A stretch of 15,795 nt of DNA from Alphaproteobacteria bacterium (GCA_023301785.1 JALZUF010000190.1:1-15795), one strand, 5' to 3'. Shown: positions 7,667 to 15,119, counted from the first letter of the stretch. A program made the numbers and translations. The notes: generated by a model from the letters alone, not told the origin.

Positions 7667-8752
7667 ATGAGTAATGCACCTAAAATAGTCATGGGTATAG
7701 AAACGTCGTGCGACGAAACCGCCGTGTCTATCGTCCGTGAAGACGGTGAAATTCTATCCAACCTCGTGCTCAGCCAGATCAAAGAACATAAAGCTTTCGG
7801 CGGTGTCGTCCCCGAAATCGCCGCCCGCGCGCACATGGATCATATTGATACCCTTATAAAAGGCGCGCTTAATGATGCAAACATGACCTTCAAGGATTTA
7901 GACGCGGTTGCCGCAACTTGCGGCCCTGGCCTTATTGGCGGTGTTATGGTCGGCATGATGGCGGGTAAAGCCATCGCGGCCTCACAAAACCTGCCCTTTA
8001 TCGCCGTAAATCACCTCGAAGGCCACGTCCTCACCGCCCGCCTTACCCACAAAGCACAATTCCCTTTCTTGGTTTTATTGGTCAGCGGCGGCCACACTCA
8101 AATTTTAATCGCCCATGATATTGGCAAATATCAACGTTTAGGGACAACTTTGGACGATGCTCTGGGTGAATGCTTCGATAAATCAGCAAAATTGATGGGT
8201 TTAGGCTACCCAGGTGGCCCAAATTTAGAGAAAATAGCGGCAAAATGCAAAGATTCAGCTTCTGCGTGTCTAAAATACCCCCTTCCAACCCCTTTAAAGG
8301 GACGTAAAGGGTGTGATTTTTCGTTTTCTGGCCTAAAGACAGCCATGCGAAACCACGTTGAGGCGCTTCCAGAGGGCGATTTAGACCCTAATGATATCGC
8401 CGATTTAGCCTATGCCTTTCAAATCACAGTGGGCGATGTCCTTAAAAACCGTTGCCAAAACGCCATTTCAGAGTTTTTGTCAATTTATCCCGATTTGCCA
8501 AAACCCTCTGCATTTGTTGTATGCGGCGGTGTTGCCGCCAATTCACATATAAGACAGATATTGAAAGACTTGACGCATACCGCCAAAATGGATTTTATGG
8601 CACCACCAATGACATTATGTTCTGACAATGGAGCCATGATTGCTTGGGTAGGGTTAGAGAAATTAAAATTAAACGAAATTGATACGTTGGATGTCGCAGC
8701 AAGACCAAGATGGCCTCTCGATCCCAACGCTGAAAAACTCAGACGACAGTAA
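7667..8752 (+). CDS. tsaD: tRNA N6-adenosine threonylcarbamoyltransferase TsaD
   Basis: A 361-residue ASKHA-fold enzyme that transfers the threonylcarbamoyl group to A37 of tRNAs reading ANN codons, acting with TsaB, TsaE and TsaC. Diagnostic motifs are GIETSCDETA (10-19), ARAHMDHI (53-60), NHLEGH with metal ligands His116 and His120, LLVSGGHTQ (137-145), DDALGECFDK (163-172), FSFSGLKTA (218-226), CGGVAANSHIR (286-296) and Asp320 in CSDNGAMIAW. The ATG at 7667 lacks a good Shine-Dalgarno sequence. A second in-frame ATG at 7691 (VMGIETS) would give a start nearer to the E. coli protein, so the start is slightly uncertain. It diverges from hemC and is followed 54 bases later by gpsA, a common alphaproteobacterial order. 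Confidence 0.97.
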   Translation: MSNAPKIVMGIETSCDETAVSIVREDGEILSNLVLSQIKEHKAFGGVVPEIAARAHMDHIDTLIKGALNDANMTFKDLDAVAATCGPGLIGGVMVGMMAGKAIAASQNLPFIAVNHLEGHVLTARLTHKAQFPFLVLLVSGGHTQILIAHDIGKYQRLGTTLDDALGECFDKSAKLMGLGYPGGPNLEKIAAKCKDSASACLKYPLPTPLKGRKGCDFSFSGLKTAMRNHVEALPEGDLDPNDIADLAYAFQITVGDVLKNRCQNAISEFLSIYPDLPKPSAFVVCGGVAANSHIRQILKDLTHTAKMDFMAPPMTLCSDNGAMIAWVGLEKLKLNEIDTLDVAARPRWPLDPNAEKLRRQ

Positions 8753-8806
8753 TAGATAAATTACAAAACGAAGTAACGACGTAAAAATAAAAATGGAAGT
8801 AATTAA

Positions 8807-9796
8807 ATGACAAATATTGGTGTAATTGGCGCGGGCGCTTGGGGTACAGCTTTGGCACAGAGCTTGGCAAATTCAGGCCGCAACGTCACAATGTGGGCAC
8901 GTGAAGAAGATGTCGTTCAATCCATCAACAGCAAACATGAAAACACCATGTATCTTGAAGGCGTGCGCCTTAACGAGATGATCTCTGCGACGGCTGATGC
9001 TCAAGACCTTAAAGACTGTGACGTATTTCTAATCTCTACACCGGCGCAACACGTACGCGGTACTGTCGAAGCGATGAAAGATATCTTAGCAGATAAGCCA
9101 TTCATCCTTTGCGCCAAAGGAATTGAAGTGGAATCGGGCGAGCTCCTAACAGATGTTGCCAAACAAATTATTCCCAATGCAAAAGTTGGCGTCCTAAGCG
9201 GCCCAACCTTCGCTAGTGAAATTGCGCGCGGCCTTCCTTGCGCGGTGACCGTTGCCATTGAAGATAAAGAAGCAGGCCAACAAGTGGTCGAAGCCCTTGG
9301 CTCTAGAACGTTACGCACTTATTTAACCGATGATATTGTTGGCGCACAAGTTGGTGGCGCAGTAAAGAACGTCATCGCCATCGCCAGTGGCGTCATCCAA
9401 GGACGCGGCATGGGCGAAAGCGCAAGATGCGCCCTTATCACACGCGGCCTGACCGAAATGGGTCGTCTTGCCAAAGCGCTTGGTGCAGAACGCGGAACAC
9501 TGATGGGTATGTGCGGTGTCGGTGATTTATTCATGACCGCTTCTAGTATGCAGTCGAGAAACTTCTCACTTGGCTTCGCGCTTGGTGAAGGCAAATCTAT
9601 GGATAGTGTCTTGGCAAAACGTATCGCCGTAACCGAAGGGGTGCATACCGCAAAAGCCTTACGTGTCATGGCAAAAAATAACGCCGTTGATATGCCAATC
9701 TCGCGCGCCGTTTATGAATTCCTTCACGAAGAAGCCGACATCGACACAGTCATTGAAAAAGTATTAAACCGCCCACTACGCAGAGAAAGCCTCTAA
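8807..9796 (+). CDS. gpsA: Glycerol-3-phosphate dehydrogenase [NAD(P)+]
   Basis: A 329-residue cytoplasmic enzyme that reduces dihydroxyacetone phosphate to sn-glycerol 3-phosphate, the backbone of membrane phospholipids. The Rossmann motif GAGAWGTALA (8-17) opens the protein. Catalytic-domain motifs follow: CAKGIE with Lys104, LSGPTFASEIARGLP (130-144), GGAVKNVIAIASG with Lys187, and GDLFMT...SRNFSLG with Asp240, Arg251 and Asn252. Length is normal for the family. GGAAG lies seven to eight bases before the ATG at 8807. It follows tsaD by 54 bases with no terminator seen and is probably in the same operon. Confidence 0.98.
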   Translation: MTNIGVIGAGAWGTALAQSLANSGRNVTMWAREEDVVQSINSKHENTMYLEGVRLNEMISATADAQDLKDCDVFLISTPAQHVRGTVEAMKDILADKPFILCAKGIEVESGELLTDVAKQIIPNAKVGVLSGPTFASEIARGLPCAVTVAIEDKEAGQQVVEALGSRTLRTYLTDDIVGAQVGGAVKNVIAIASGVIQGRGMGESARCALITRGLTEMGRLAKALGAERGTLMGMCGVGDLFMTASSMQSRNFSLGFALGEGKSMDSVLAKRIAVTEGVHTAKALRVMAKNNAVDMPISRAVYEFLHEEADIDTVIEKVLNRPLRRESL

Positions 9797-9861
9797 TATT
9801 GCCAACGCGTTTAATTCAGTTTAAACTTCCTTGTATTAAAAATTAAAACAGGGAAATCATC

Positions 9862-10275
9862 ATGACATGTTCTTTTAACTGCACACGTTTTGCAATCGCG
9901 GCTATTGCTGGCTTTATTTTTACTTTTGTTTTTGATTTTATTGTTCACGGCATAATGATCATGCCTTTGTACGATGCCACGGCAGACCTATGGCGTCCTG
10001 AATCAACCATGATGGAATATTTACCAACCTCCATGATTGTTTCATTCCTGACCGTTGCCACATTGCTTTATATCTTTACCCGTCATTACGAAGGCAAAGG
10101 AATAAACGAAGGTGTTCGTTTTGGTGCCATGATGGGTGTCCTCATTGGTCTTATCTCATTTGGAATGTACGTTTACCTCCCTATCCCAATAACTTTGGCG
10201 GTTGCTTGGTTTGCATCCTCGCTGGTATGGTTAATCGGCTTAGGTATTGTCTTTTCACTAACATATAAAAAATAG
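9862..10275 (+). CDS. Small four-helix membrane protein, unknown
   Basis: A 137-residue integral membrane protein I cannot name with certainty. Four hydrophobic segments are visible (about residues 9-31, 57-75, 86-107 and 109-133). A distinctive polar stretch follows the first helix: FDFIVHGIMIMPLYDATADL (24-43), then WRPE. A buried or helix-end His-Gly followed by a Tyr/Trp-rich loop recalls uncharacterised small DUF1761-type membrane proteins, but that is a resemblance from memory. The ATG at 9862 has AGGGA about eight bases upstream. It sits 65 bases after gpsA and 34 bases before the EamA transporter, all on the plus strand. No catalytic residues can be assigned. Confidence 0.75.
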   Translation: MTCSFNCTRFAIAAIAGFIFTFVFDFIVHGIMIMPLYDATADLWRPESTMMEYLPTSMIVSFLTVATLLYIFTRHYEGKGINEGVRFGAMMGVLIGLISFGMYVYLPIPITLAVAWFASSLVWLIGLGIVFSLTYKK

Positions 10276-10309
10276 TAGGGCGTTTTAAAAAACGTATGGG
10301 TTATAACGC

Positions 10310-11182
10310 GTGCTATCACGGCGGGATTTATTTTGGATAACATTGGTTGTCTTAACATGGGGACTTCACGCCCCCATCATTAAGCTCGGCGTTGAAGAAG
10401 TTGGCCCTTTTTTCCTCAGCTTCATCAGATTTTCTCTCACGGCATTATTATTTATGCCCTTCGCAAAAAGAATATCTTTTGATGACTTCGTAAAACTCAT
10501 CCCCGTGGCTTTGTTCTTTGTCTGCGGAAATTTGATGTTCGCCTATTTGGCTCTCGATAATATCGACAGCAACAGCTTCATTATCATTATCCAAGTGGCG
10601 CAACCCATCACGCTTATATGCGCTTACTTTTTCTTTAAAGAAAAGTTCGGCTGGCTTACTGCGATTGGGATTGGTATTTCAACGTCTGGATTGCTTATCG
10701 TGTTTGGCGCCCCTGATATTTTGGCCGCCCCTTTAAGTGCAGGCTATGCGTGCTTGGCCGCCATCTCATGGTCTTTAGGATCACTGGCTATGAAGCGTAC
10801 AGGACACATCAAACCCGCATCGTTCTTAACTTACGCCTACCTTATCGCCATGCCTGTTGCCTTGATTGCAACTTTCTTATTTGAAGATAACCATATCGAA
10901 AGGCTTATAAGTGCAGATACCGTAAATATAGTTTTTGTAATCGTGTATCAGGTTGTCTTAATGGGCTTAATGACGTTTGTCTGGAGCGGCCTCATGGCGC
11001 GTAATCCTGCCCAAATCGTCACACCTTTTTTGATGATACAGCCGATCTTTGGCGTCATCGGAAGCTATTATCTTCTCAATGAAACCCTAAACCCAAATAT
11101 ATATTGGGGTGGCTTAATCGTGATGTTTGGAATTGGTATTATTAATGTCAGGCGCGTTATAAAATTCAAAGACTCAACTTAA
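10310..11182 (+). CDS. EamA/DMT-superfamily transporter
   Basis: A 290-residue inner-membrane transporter of the drug/metabolite superfamily, probably an exporter of a small metabolite; the substrate is not predictable. About ten transmembrane helices are arranged as two EamA repeats (about residues 8-131 and 142-282). Typical marks are LTWGLHAPIIKLG at helix 1, the conserved Pro in QVAQPIT (95-101), LSAGYACLAAISWSLGSLA opening the second repeat, and MIQPIFGVIGSYYLLNE near the end. The start is the GTG at 10310, because a stop codon lies in frame at 10304-10306 and no later start preserves helix 1. The ribosome binding site is weak. It converges on the minus-strand gene at 11204, with a shared terminator-like hairpin between them. 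Confidence 0.93.
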   Translation: MLSRRDLFWITLVVLTWGLHAPIIKLGVEEVGPFFLSFIRFSLTALLFMPFAKRISFDDFVKLIPVALFFVCGNLMFAYLALDNIDSNSFIIIIQVAQPITLICAYFFFKEKFGWLTAIGIGISTSGLLIVFGAPDILAAPLSAGYACLAAISWSLGSLAMKRTGHIKPASFLTYAYLIAMPVALIATFLFEDNHIERLISADTVNIVFVIVYQVVLMGLMTFVWSGLMARNPAQIVTPFLMIQPIFGVIGSYYLLNETLNPNIYWGGLIVMFGIGIINVRRVIKFKDST

Positions 11183-11205
11183 AAAATTCGACTTAGCGAT
11201 TTTTT
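11181..11205. terminator. Possible bidirectional terminator between convergent genes
   Basis: A six-A tract and TCG (11181-11190, with one T bulged) can pair with CGA and a six-T tract (11197-11205) around a six-base loop. The hairpin would end in T on either strand. It overlaps both stop codons, TAA at 11180-11182 for the EamA gene and at 11204-11206 for the opposite gene. The GC core is only two pairs, so strength is doubtful. Confidence 0.4.
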
Positions 11206-11782
11206 AGGCCGCAAAAACCTGTTTTTGTTTTTGCATTTCATACGGTGATCGACCAAAAATATCTAAACGAAAAATAGAGAATAAAATAATCAATTCAAAG
11301 ATTTGTGGTACTCGGTTTTTCTCCTTCACCATCTCCATGACCTGCGTATAATAAATAAAATCTTGCGCTCGTTTTAACTTTGATTTTTCAACGCGACGTT
11401 GCTTTAACTCTTCGATTTGGCGTTCATGGCGCACACGCATATCATTTGCGCGGCGGCGCATATCATTTTGCGCCCTCAACTCCATGAAACAAGTCTGCAT
11501 CGCACACCACGCACTATCTTCCATATCCACAGCCAACTGCGTCATACCATCATCCGCGCCATACGCTTTTGATAGCTCAAGACGATGTGACTTCGCATCT
11601 AAGTATTGTTTATTGAGTGACGCCAACAGATCATCAAGGATGATAAAAGCATCAAGTTCCGTTAAATTCTTTTCATGTGACAAACTAGACGGCTTAGAGA
11701 ACGCTAAGTTTTCACCGCGCGCCATTTGATTCATCATTGTTTGTAGTGAAAAGTTACTCAACCCATTTGCCCCCATATGCAT
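11204..11782 (-). CDS. Hypothetical helical, charge-rich protein
   Basis: A 192-residue protein I do not recognise. The N-terminus (1-40) is Met/Asn/Ser-rich and probably disordered. The rest is predicted helical, with a strongly basic stretch at about 107-160 (RRRANDMRVRHERQIEELKQ followed by RRVEKSKLKRAQ). A short hydrophobic segment (IFELIILFSIF, 161-171) is too short for a convincing membrane helix. There is no signal peptide. The start is uncertain: ATG codons at 11782 and 11776 both lack a Shine-Dalgarno sequence, and other Met codons lie at residues 16-20. It is the last minus-strand gene of the gapR side, separated from gapR by about 200 AT-rich bases with hairpins. No function is inferred. 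Confidence 0.65.
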   Translation of the reverse strand: MHMGANGLSNFSLQTMMNQMARGENLAFSKPSSLSHEKNLTELDAFIILDDLLASLNKQYLDAKSHRLELSKAYGADDGMTQLAVDMEDSAWCAMQTCFMELRAQNDMRRRANDMRVRHERQIEELKQRRVEKSKLKRAQDFIYYTQVMEMVKEKNRVPQIFELIILFSIFRLDIFGRSPYEMQKQKQVFAA

Positions 11783-11867
11783 TTGATAAAAAAATGATAT
11801 AGAAAAAACCTTACCAAACTCTTAATTTGGGTCACATGGTATGCAAATGCTTGTTATAAATGGCCGT

Positions 11868-11889
11868 TTTACAAAAGGATTTTTGTAAA
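11868..11889. repeat. AT-rich 9-bp inverted repeat
   Basis: TTTACAAAA at 11868-11876 is perfectly complementary to TTTTGTAAA at 11881-11889, with the four-base spacer GGAT. It lies in the gap upstream of the 192-aa gene and downstream of gapR. Neither side has a T-run expected of a terminator. The symmetry could be an operator for the minus-strand gene at 11782, about 90 bases away, but that is only a possibility. Confidence 0.45.
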
Positions 11890-11900
11890 TAGCGATCAAT

Positions 11901-11979
11901 TTTTTATTCTAGCGAGGCAAATGAGGCGAAGCTTATTAACAATAAGCGAGACGAAATTTAACGAAGTTAGAATGAAAAA
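11901..11979. repeat. Nested inverted-repeat element downstream of gapR
   Basis: An inner perfect hairpin (GCTTATT 11931-11937, loop AAC, AATAAGC 11941-11947) is enclosed by outer arms. TTTTTATTCTA (11901-11911) faces TAGAATGAAAA (11968-11978), with one G-T pair. The intervening flanks are purine-rich and barely paired. The 79-base unit starts seven bases beyond the gapR stop codon. The layout looks like a small palindromic intergenic element rather than a standard terminator, since A, not T, follows the outer stem on the gapR transcript. Confidence 0.55.
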
Positions 11980-11985
11980 GTGGTG

Positions 11986-12279
11986 CTATTCCATGCCGAT
12001 GGCGGACATATAGAGGTCGAGCAACTCATCTTCTTCACGGCGTTTCTCAATTTCCATCTTACGCAGCTTCATAATGCGGCGCATAATTTTCACTTCAAAA
12101 CCGGCTGATTTTGCTTCGGCGTAAACATCTTTGATGTCTTCAGCGAGGGCTGATTTTTCTTCTTCTAATCTTTCGATACGGTCAAAAAAGGAGAGCAGAC
12201 GTTTTCCGGCAACACCGCCAACATCACTTGTTTCATCACTGTCCGATTTAAATTCGGCAACATTCGTTGGATTATTCAT
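11986..12279 (-). CDS. gapR: GapR (DUF2312) nucleoid-associated protein
   Basis: A 97-residue member of the DUF2312 family, which in Caulobacter is GapR, a small coiled-coil protein that binds AT-rich overtwisted DNA ahead of replication and transcription and supports topoisomerase activity. The match runs from residue 22 to the end: VAGKRLLSFFDRIERLEEEK (23-42), ALAEDIKDVYAEAKSAGFEV (44-63), KIMRRIMKLRKME (64-76) and the terminal LLDLYMSAIGME. The first 20 residues are acidic and variable, and length is normal for the family. An AAAGG site lies about a dozen bases before the ATG at 12279. It is 111 bases downstream of the DotI-like gene and may have its own promoter. The family is nearly restricted to alphaproteobacteria, which supports the taxonomic call. 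Confidence 0.93.
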   Translation of the reverse strand: MNNPTNVAEFKSDSDETSDVGGVAGKRLLSFFDRIERLEEEKSALAEDIKDVYAEAKSAGFEVKIMRRIMKLRKMEIEKRREEDELLDLYMSAIGME

Positions 12280-12390
12280 CGCTTTATAGACCTTTCGTAT
12301 ATTTGATTATGAGAGGTAATAAAGCGCAAAAAAGCGCGCAACACCAGAGTTTTTCTAGTTTTTTAAAAGATATCCCAAAATTAGGAGTTT

Positions 12391-13023
12391 TTAATATCCT
12401 GAAACAACCCAATCTTCGATCTGCATCGCCTCTGGATTATCGTCCAGCCTAGAACGCGTGATTTGCAGACGTAATTTAATCTTACGGTTCACAAATTTAT
12501 CCGTCTGCGATACATCAGATACGGCATTTTTAGGGAAAAGGCTCACCGCCACTGGCAATTGATACAGCCATTTGAATTTACCAGCAATCACACTGCTATT
12601 CAAAAAGATCGGCTTATCTTCAATATAAACACTCATATCCAAATCTTGCGTTCGTAAGCTTTCGGCGATACCTGATGAAATAAGATATTCCTGATATTTC
12701 TGATATCCAGCATCCGTAAAATAGGGCTGAACCGTTTTTGCATTCTCAGCAAAATTATCTTTGTTAAAAGACAACGCCTCTGACACAGCCGTCGTTATCC
12801 AAACCTGCAATTCTCGGTCTGAACGATGCGCCACATCTTGCGAAATCACATCTTCGTCACTATTGGCCGCAACGTCACGAATTTCCTGCACAAATCCCGC
12901 CTTTTCCGCATCAGGTAGTGTTATCACCGTAATGAAGGCATAAAAAATAAGCACAAAAATCGAGAAGAACGCGATCATTGGGATAAAGCGGGATATAAAT
13001 TTTTCGTAACCAAATTCAGACAT
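12391..13023 (-). CDS. DotI/IcmL (TraM-like) family membrane protein
   Basis: A 210-residue bitopic inner-membrane protein. One membrane helix (about residues 13-36) follows a short cytoplasmic N-terminus, and the rest should be periplasmic. The periplasmic part has the DotI/IcmL pattern: VWITTAVSEALSFNKDNF (74-91), PYFTDAGYQKYQEYLISSG (100-118), the AGKFKWLYQLPVAVSLFP core (147-164) and the closing KLRLQITRSR (183-192). In Dot/Icm (type IVB) secretion and R64-type conjugation, this protein is an inner-membrane component of the apparatus. No other Dot/Icm gene is in the window. It lies 13 bases after COQ9 on the same strand, so the two are probably co-transcribed. The family call rests on pattern recognition without a search; its actual job here is unknown. 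Confidence 0.8.
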   Translation of the reverse strand: MSEFGYEKFISRFIPMIAFFSIFVLIFYAFITVITLPDAEKAGFVQEIRDVAANSDEDVISQDVAHRSDRELQVWITTAVSEALSFNKDNFAENAKTVQPYFTDAGYQKYQEYLISSGIAESLRTQDLDMSVYIEDKPIFLNSSVIAGKFKWLYQLPVAVSLFPKNAVSDVSQTDKFVNRKIKLRLQITRSRLDDNPEAMQIEDWVVSGY

Positions 13024-13036
13024 AAAGGATCAACTT

Positions 13037-13633
13037 CTAACTTTTTTTCTTCAAGATTTTACCAGCCGCACGCCCTATCACCAAGACATTATCAATACGT
13101 CGATCCAAAAAAGCACGTGTTTTTGCATGATCTTCAGAACTGTCATTCAACCAAGCCAGTGTTGTGGCACTAATAACGCCGCTCAACAGGCCACGTTTTG
13201 TGTATTTATTATAATCTGTCGCGTTATCGCCAGCCCACTTCCAAATTACGTCGGATGTCGCCCACACCATCTTCACGGCTACGGGCTTATTAAGCGGGTT
13301 TATCCAATGCGCCAATGACTGTCGCATCACATCTTTATACGGTGTCAAAAGCTGTAACCGCTGCCACACCCCTTCGGCCACAAGATCACGTATTTTCATA
13401 TCATCTTTGTTAATAGATTTCAGTGCATCCAGCATCTGCATATCTGCCCACTCTGAAAAATAAGCAAGGAAGCTCGTAAGCTTCTTCGGGAAAACGCTTA
13501 ACGCGACATCCGCATCATAGCCCGCCTTTTCCGCCGCCCCAACAATCACTTCCCACTTCAACCCATCGAAGGGAATATCGGCAAGGGCGTTATTCAAAAT
13601 TTTATCTTTAATATTGTTTGTCGCTGTATTCAT
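13037..13633 (-). CDS. COQ9 family ubiquinone biosynthesis protein
   Basis: A 198-residue protein of the COQ9 family, which in mitochondria binds lipid and presents quinone intermediates to the COQ7 hydroxylase. The fold is a TetR-like helical domain without a usable DNA-binding head. Family marks are ALADIPFDGLKW (16-27), VALSVFPK (43-50), KIRDLVAEGVWQRLQ (80-94), VWATSDVIWKWAGDNATDYN (123-142), YTKRGLLSGV (144-153) and AFLDRRIDNV (174-183). The frame is open from a GTG at 13675, but the ATG at 13633 has AAAGGCG immediately upstream and fits the family, so it is chosen. It diverges from the COQ8-like kinase gene (starts 90 bases apart) and precedes the DotI-like gene. Confidence 0.92.
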   Translation of the reverse strand: MNTATNNIKDKILNNALADIPFDGLKWEVIVGAAEKAGYDADVALSVFPKKLTSFLAYFSEWADMQMLDALKSINKDDMKIRDLVAEGVWQRLQLLTPYKDVMRQSLAHWINPLNKPVAVKMVWATSDVIWKWAGDNATDYNKYTKRGLLSGVISATTLAWLNDSSEDHAKTRAFLDRRIDNVLVIGRAAGKILKKKS

Positions 13634-13723
13634 ATCGCCTTTATGCCCGAATACAGATCGTAAGTCAAAAACCACGACAAAAAATGACTCGCCTTTAGCC
13701 CTTTAATAAGACAAAGATTAGAC

Positions 13724-15106
13724 ATGACACAAAATGATAAAAGACCAGAAGAAAAGGCCGATAAAGAACGCAGCACCATCGGCAACCGCATCGCCCGTTA
13801 CAGCCGCGTATCAACCGCTATGGCAGGTTTAGGGGCGCGTATGGTCGGCGAGAAATATTTAGGCATCGACATCAAACGTGACGATCACGCCCGTAAATTA
13901 ACCGAAAGCCTCGGCAACTTAAAAGGCCCCCTTATGAAGGTTGGTCAAATATTGGCGACCATCCCCGAAGCCCTACCCCCTGAATATGCCGAAGATTTTC
14001 AACAGCTTCAATCTAATGCGCCGCCTATGGGCTGGTCATTTGTACGCCGCCGTATGAAGGCCGAGCTTGGTGCCGATTGGGAAAGTAAATTCAAAAGCTT
14101 TGAAAAAGAAGCCGCCGCCGCCGCCAGCCTTGGTCAAGTTCACAAAGCCGTCACCCATGATGGTCAAAATATTGCCTGTAAATTACAATACCCAGATATG
14201 CAAAGCGCGATTGAAGCGGATCTCAATCAACTCAAAATGATCTTTTCTATCTACGGTAAATATGACAGCTCTATTGAGACAGGGGAAATCCACGCAGAAT
14301 TATCTGAACGCCTACGCGAAGAACTTGATTACACGCTTGAGGCAAAGTACGAAAAAGTTTACGCCTATATGCTCCGCGACGAGCCAAACGTGCATGTGCC
14401 TAAAATCATTGATGAACTCTCAACCCCCCGCCTGCTTTGCTCAACATGGTTAGACGGTGACAAAATTTTAAATTTCAAAGACGCACCGCTTGAACAACGT
14501 AACGAGATTGCGATGAATATGTTCCGTGCGTGGTATGTACCACTTTATTATTATGGCATGATCCACGGCGATCCTCACTTGGGGAATTACTCCGTACGTC
14601 CTGATAACTCAATCAACCTGATGGACTTTGGTTGTGTGCGTATTTTTCCTGCAAAATTTGTTGGTGCGGTTATTGATTTGTATCACTCCCTTGAACGTAA
14701 CGATATTGACCTCTCCGTTCACGCCTATGAAACATGGGGCTTTAAAAACGTAACCAAAGACCAAATTGAAATCCTCAATCAATGGGCGCGTTTCCTATAT
14801 GGACCAATTTTGGACGATAAAGTCCGCCCTATCGGTGAAGTTACTAACGGCGTTTACGGCCGCGAAATCGCCGAGAGCGTCCATACAAAACTCAAAGAAA
14901 TGAATGCCGGCATTGCCGTCCCGCGTGAATTCGTCTTCATGGATCGCGCCGCCCTCGGCCTTGGCTCCGTCTTCCTACACCTAAAAGCCGAAATCAACTG
15001 GCACACAATCTTCAACGAAATGATCGACGGCTTCGACGTCGATGTTTTGGCGAAGAGGCAGAAAGAAGCATTAGATATGTTTGAAATTAAAAATGGTGCG
15101 CCCTAG
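13724..15106 (+). CDS. ABC1/COQ8-type atypical kinase (UbiB/ADCK family)
   Basis: A 460-residue protein-kinase-like protein of the ABC1/UbiB/COQ8 family, which supports ubiquinone biosynthesis through ATPase activity on membrane lipids or partners. COQ8-type marks are clear: the KxGQ motif KVGQILATIPEALPP (72-86), the Ala-rich loop EAAAAASLGQVH (129-140) replacing the normal P-loop, Lys153 in ACKLQYP, REELDYTLEA (198-207), HGDPHLGN (281-288) and the metal-binding Asp301 in LMDFG. Unlike bacterial UbiB of about 510-545 residues, it has no C-terminal pair of membrane helices. The last residues Gly-Ala-Pro, most of the preceding Asn codon and the stop codon are encoded by a duplicated tRNA-Arg 3' end, so the original C-terminus was probably altered. 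The divergent COQ9 gene strengthens the pathway call. Confidence 0.93.
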   Translation: MTQNDKRPEEKADKERSTIGNRIARYSRVSTAMAGLGARMVGEKYLGIDIKRDDHARKLTESLGNLKGPLMKVGQILATIPEALPPEYAEDFQQLQSNAPPMGWSFVRRRMKAELGADWESKFKSFEKEAAAAASLGQVHKAVTHDGQNIACKLQYPDMQSAIEADLNQLKMIFSIYGKYDSSIETGEIHAELSERLREELDYTLEAKYEKVYAYMLRDEPNVHVPKIIDELSTPRLLCSTWLDGDKILNFKDAPLEQRNEIAMNMFRAWYVPLYYYGMIHGDPHLGNYSVRPDNSINLMDFGCVRIFPAKFVGAVIDLYHSLERNDIDLSVHAYETWGFKNVTKDQIEILNQWARFLYGPILDDKVRPIGEVTNGVYGREIAESVHTKLKEMNAGIAVPREFVFMDRAALGLGSVFLHLKAEINWHTIFNEMIDGFDVDVLAKRQKEALDMFEIKNGAP

Positions 15107-15118
15107 AGGATTCGAACC
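15090..15118 (-). repeat. Duplicated 3' end of tRNA-Arg (att-like repeat)
   Basis: This 29-base segment is identical to 15209-15237, the 3' end of the intact tRNA-Arg gene plus four flanking bases, in the same orientation and 119 bases away. It covers CCA, the 3' acceptor strand, the 3' T-stem and the T-loop. That is the portion commonly kept at integration sites of mobile elements. It contains the stop codon of the COQ8-like gene. No integrase or cargo lies between the copies, so it could be an excision scar or a stray tRNA-end duplication. Confidence 0.85.
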
Positions 15119-15119
15119 C

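Noticed and set aside
7522..7836. A 104-codon minus-strand frame spanning the hemC-tsaD gap
   Set aside because: It overlaps the strongly supported starts of both hemC and tsaD, and shows no domain and no start signal.
7667..8752. Apparent shift in tsaD from GC-rich codons (first third) to more AT-rich codons, as a recombination mosaic
   Set aside because: The change is gradual and judged by eye only; neighbouring genes vary as much.
10281..10294. CGTTTT-AA-AAAACG palindrome between the 137-aa gene and the EamA gene, as a terminator
   Set aside because: The stem is only six pairs, nearly all A-T, with no T-run after it, and the two genes look co-transcribed.
12280..12390. Promoter or terminator between the DotI-like gene and gapR
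   Set aside because: GCGC-AAAAAA-GCGC and several A/T tracts occur, but no convincing hairpin with T-run or -35/-10 pair could be picked.
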